This document shows, piece by piece, positions 61,082-64,000 of a stretch of DNA of 64,000 nucleotides. Every line of letters begins with the position of its first letter. Position 1 is the stretch's first letter. Position numbers and translations under genes: made by a program. The stretch is from Saccoglossus kowalevskii (taxonomy: Eukaryota; Hemichordata; Enteropneusta; Harrimaniidae): contig NW_003151258.1 in NCBI RefSeq assembly GCF_000003605.2, positions 200,444-264,443 of the forward strand, read 5' to 3'. A model generated the notes under the pieces. The model made no database searches and was not told the origin of the DNA. It saw only the letters and a program-made list of their open reading frames with translations.

Positions 61082-61600
61082 TACATGATATTGTCCTCGA
61101 AATTTATTTAAATACCCAATTCAACCAATTTCCCTCACCAATGTGTGTATAACTGATATATTTTATTTTTACAATAACATGGCAGTTATAAATATTCATG
61201 CCTGGTATTTTCATATTTCGGACATTGATGTTATAAACCCGGACAAAATACATGAGTTTACAATATCTAAACAACTAAATACGTTACTTCACAAATCGCA
61301 TGTCACCATATTACACCTATATTACAATGAAAATATATTTTGTGCAACGGAAAATTAATAATTAGGATGCACACAGACAATAGTAAGCGTGTGTGCTTCT
61401 ATTGATGTAAGCATTTGGCTGTGACGACTAGTATGTCAAAGGTTGCATGATTTAACACTTTGATTGGCAGATCTAGTGTGCATAGGTGTATGGATGGTGT
61501 ATTTACTAGTATGGGATGGCATCAGATGCTGTAGAATATATTTATTTTGCTTGGATTCAGGGATGGGGTGACATAAACTGGTATGTATTTCGTGTACTGT
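61082..61600 (+). repeat. Old segmental duplication, right copy
   Basis: Partner of 59803-60390. GTGTGCTTCTATTGATGTAA and AGTATGTCAAAGGTT-type blocks are the clearest matches. Confidence 0.75.
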
Positions 61601-62689
61601 ACTTTTATGTTCGTTTAATGCCAGCTGGGAAAGGTCTTGTTTACTGGGTCTTAGTGGCGGGGCAGTAAATATATATTGTATACAGGGTAAGAAGCTGAGG
61701 GAGTCTCAAGTAGGATGGTTTTAGTGTGCTAAGTCGTGGTGATAGGGTAGTGTCAACTGACAGAAGGTTCTATTGTACTTTGCTACATACATGTGTGTAA
61801 CATAGAGTAATCGTTATGACTCGAGTTACTCTGGTTTCTTGCTTGGTCTAAAGAACCCATACAAGTTGGAATATCTGCATCATTCATTTTAATTAGTTCA
61901 TTCATTTCCTATTCCATCCTTTGACCAATTTATTCAAATTAATGCAGTGACCTTTCGACTATTTTTAAAGATGGTAAACGCTATAAATATACCAATTTGC
62001 CTGTTTGACGAAATTTAATGCAGAAGTTGGTACAAGTGTTTTTCCATCGTTTATAATCTTCCTTGATTTTATTTGGTATACGTGTTCTGCGGATAGATCT
62101 CTACTAGATTTAAACATTTTGTGATAATACCTTCAATTCTGTAGTTTCAACAACTATTTGGATTTGGTTCACTAAATGTAGCTTGAGTTGATGAATCCAA
62201 AACATGGGTACCACTAAACTTACTATTATTAATGATAAGATGTAAACACAGAAGTGGAAACACCTAAAAGAATCTTAAGAAATGTATTTATTCCCCTATC
62301 TATGATGTTTATGTAACTTTATTCATTCTAGACTTTTCACAAATTTAACAACCACCGAAGTTGTTTGAATACAACCTGATACAATATTGCATGTATAGTG
62401 ATTTTTTATTTACGGATAAACGAAATTACATTAACGGAAGTGACTGATAACTTTTACTATAAAAACCTTAGCATCCCGTTGGCAGGCCAGTCACACTGGT
62501 TCTCACTACAAGAGGTTACGACCCCTCTGCCAAATGCTAAGGAAAACTGAAACGTATATATACATATTTACATAAAATATTGTCCACCAGTATGCGGATC
62601 TGTTGGTGCAAGGTTTTTATGACCGTATGCCCTTACTGACGTCAACCAAGCATTTTATGTGGGAAGTTGGCACCCAAGGCTGACAGGTG
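61601..62689. other. Noncoding stretch
   Basis: It probably includes the 3' UTR of the LINE fragment that follows. Nothing else is recognised. Confidence 0.45.
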
Positions 62690-63330
62690 CTACACTTTGC
62701 CCAAGGGTGACCTGGAGGTAGTTGTGGTAAAGGGTAACCTCATTCTCCCAAGTACAAAAACTCCACAACCGGATGCAGTTTTAACGTCGTACCCAGGACG
62801 TATTTCCTTAACATGAAACATAACAGCATTTACCAATTGAGTTGTAGCAATCCGTTGTCTAATGAACAAAGAGCGCCACCACACGTCCATGTCAGTTCAA
62901 ACTGTTGTAGTTGGTCATTAAGTTTATAATATGCATATTCTGATTTGATTCTGCTAGCTACACGGTTTTTGAAATTTTCAAGTGGGTAAATGGAATCGTT
63001 GCCATCAAGTATTTGACAGAGAGTCGGAATCTCCACAGAGTGGACATTTGTCAGATGCAGTAAAATTGGAGTGCTTTAGGAAGCCGGCGGTGGCGTACGC
63101 CCCATGTATGATACGCCACTGTAAATCATACTCATACTTTGTTATTGGTAATGCGTAGCTGTCTTTAAAATTAGGTTTGAAGTCAGTAGGTGGATTGAGA
63201 ATGTCTCGCCAGACAGTGTCCAATTTATATGGATGTTGGTTTATATGAAGAACCATTAACAAATATTTATATATTATGTATAGTATACTAGATTTCTTTT
63301 CATTTGATAAAGTTTTGTCAGATTTCATAT
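62690..63330 (-). mobile_element. LINE 3' fragment with zf-RVT remnant
   Basis: The minus-strand frame 63005-63328 ends in YEYDLQWRIIHGAYATAGFL followed by a DKCPLCGD motif, the zinc-knuckle region (zf-RVT) at the end of many LINE ORF2 proteins. A second frame, 62830-63036, continues as FKNRVASRIKSEYAYYKLND and an ALCSLDNGLLQLN end, which is the usual C-terminal tail. The stretch that should lie between them is missing, and the frame changes there. Dead copy. An L1/Tx1-like or related clade is possible. Confidence 0.75.
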
Positions 63331-64000
63331 GCGAGATATATGTGACGTTGTGTTCAAAAGTTTCTGGATTGTGTTATTTCAAAGTTTAAAGATTTCCGTC
63401 ACATTAGCATATTTGATGTCATTAATGATTCACAGCATGATATTTATAAAACTATAATCAAATTTCTACAGTGTGTTTTAAAAAGTTGCATAAGCAGCAT
63501 GTTGAGCATTTTAACTCTTCTAAATATGCTTTTTCCACATTTTCAAAATTTTCCACAAGTCAGTAGCACTGTAATTTAAGAAGAACTATGGGACCATTCT
63601 TCTAATTAGTTTAACTGTTGATTTGTTACACAAATATGAATATGTCGTATTATTGAAGAGCCTCACTCTCGTCACAAATTTATTGCGAGTTCCAAGCTTA
63701 TAGAAGGCAAGGTACTTTGTCTATTTAACTATTTAACTATTTAACAATTTCGTGTTGCATCATTTGTGTATGATTTGTGAAAACAAAAATGTTTGTTCTA
63801 ACTATGTTTCTTACTTTCGTTAGCGGACAGTTTCAACCTAATTAATTATGCATTCCTGTTAACGGTACTGTTTTATCAATGGATTAACAAGCCGGGACTG
63901 TTAATAATGAATGGGTTAATTTAAATATTCATGAGCACAACAGGAGTGGAAAGCTGATTAACATAACAGGTGGCCACTGAATGAAAACAAAGAACAAGGT
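63331..64000. other. AT-rich noncoding end of window
   Basis: Contains a TATTTAAC three-unit repeat near 63720-63745. More upstream LINE sequence may be present on the minus strand, but it is too worn to call. Confidence 0.45.

Noticed and set aside
1-64000. tRNA, rRNA or snRNA genes
   Set aside because: I looked for the B-box pattern GGTTCGAnnCC and for cloverleaf arms and found no convincing candidate. A covariance-model scan would be needed to exclude them.

Overview
This is eukaryotic DNA from an invertebrate animal: AT-rich, mostly noncoding, and full of short interspersed repeats, minisatellites and decayed transposons. No prokaryotic feature is present. Two core-2/I-branching glycosyltransferase genes each sit on a single coding exon with a splice acceptor just before the start, a layout common in animals. 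CR1-like and other LINE remnants and many TIR-bearing non-autonomous elements suggest a marine invertebrate, perhaps a non-vertebrate deuterostome such as a hemichordate or lancelet. That placement is an inference with low certainty. Only three protein-coding genes are well supported.

Layout. 1-15 kb is CpG-poor and without recognisable exons. It holds tandem repeats (about 162-bp units at the left edge, a 1.9-kb array of 40/42-bp units, a 21-bp array built on ATGAATATTCAT and a 33-bp array) and several small TIR elements. At about 15.1 kb the base composition changes sharply and CpG becomes common. 15-25 kb holds a nested pair of small DNA elements, a CR1-like LINE fossil and a TIR element whose ends look like CTCF core sites. 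At 25.1-25.8 kb, minus strand, lies a compact gene with a WH1/EVH1-like domain, a basic stretch and a CRIB-like motif, which resembles the front half of a WASP-type actin regulator. 26-41 kb is noncoding, with more copies of the same element families. At 41.6-41.85 kb is a TATA promoter with three heat-shock elements and no obvious gene.

43.3-54.2 kb carries two minus-strand paralogues of the GCNT (GT14) family, about 8 kb apart. Both look intact and keep the disulfide cysteines and the catalytic glutamate. A 145-bp patch is far more alike between them than its flanks, which suggests gene conversion. A Ty3/Gypsy fossil lies between them. 54.2-64 kb is a graveyard: two LINE tails, a SAP/SWIM-type mobile-element fossil, a duplicated segment on both sides of a 50-N assembly gap, and an old duplication with a 1.28-kb offset.

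Function. The two GCNT-like enzymes would act in the Golgi, branching O-glycans or poly-lactosamine chains. The WH1-CRIB protein, if made as read, would link a Cdc42/Rac-type GTPase to a WH1 ligand without itself carrying an Arp2/3-activating tail. Nothing ties these genes into one pathway.
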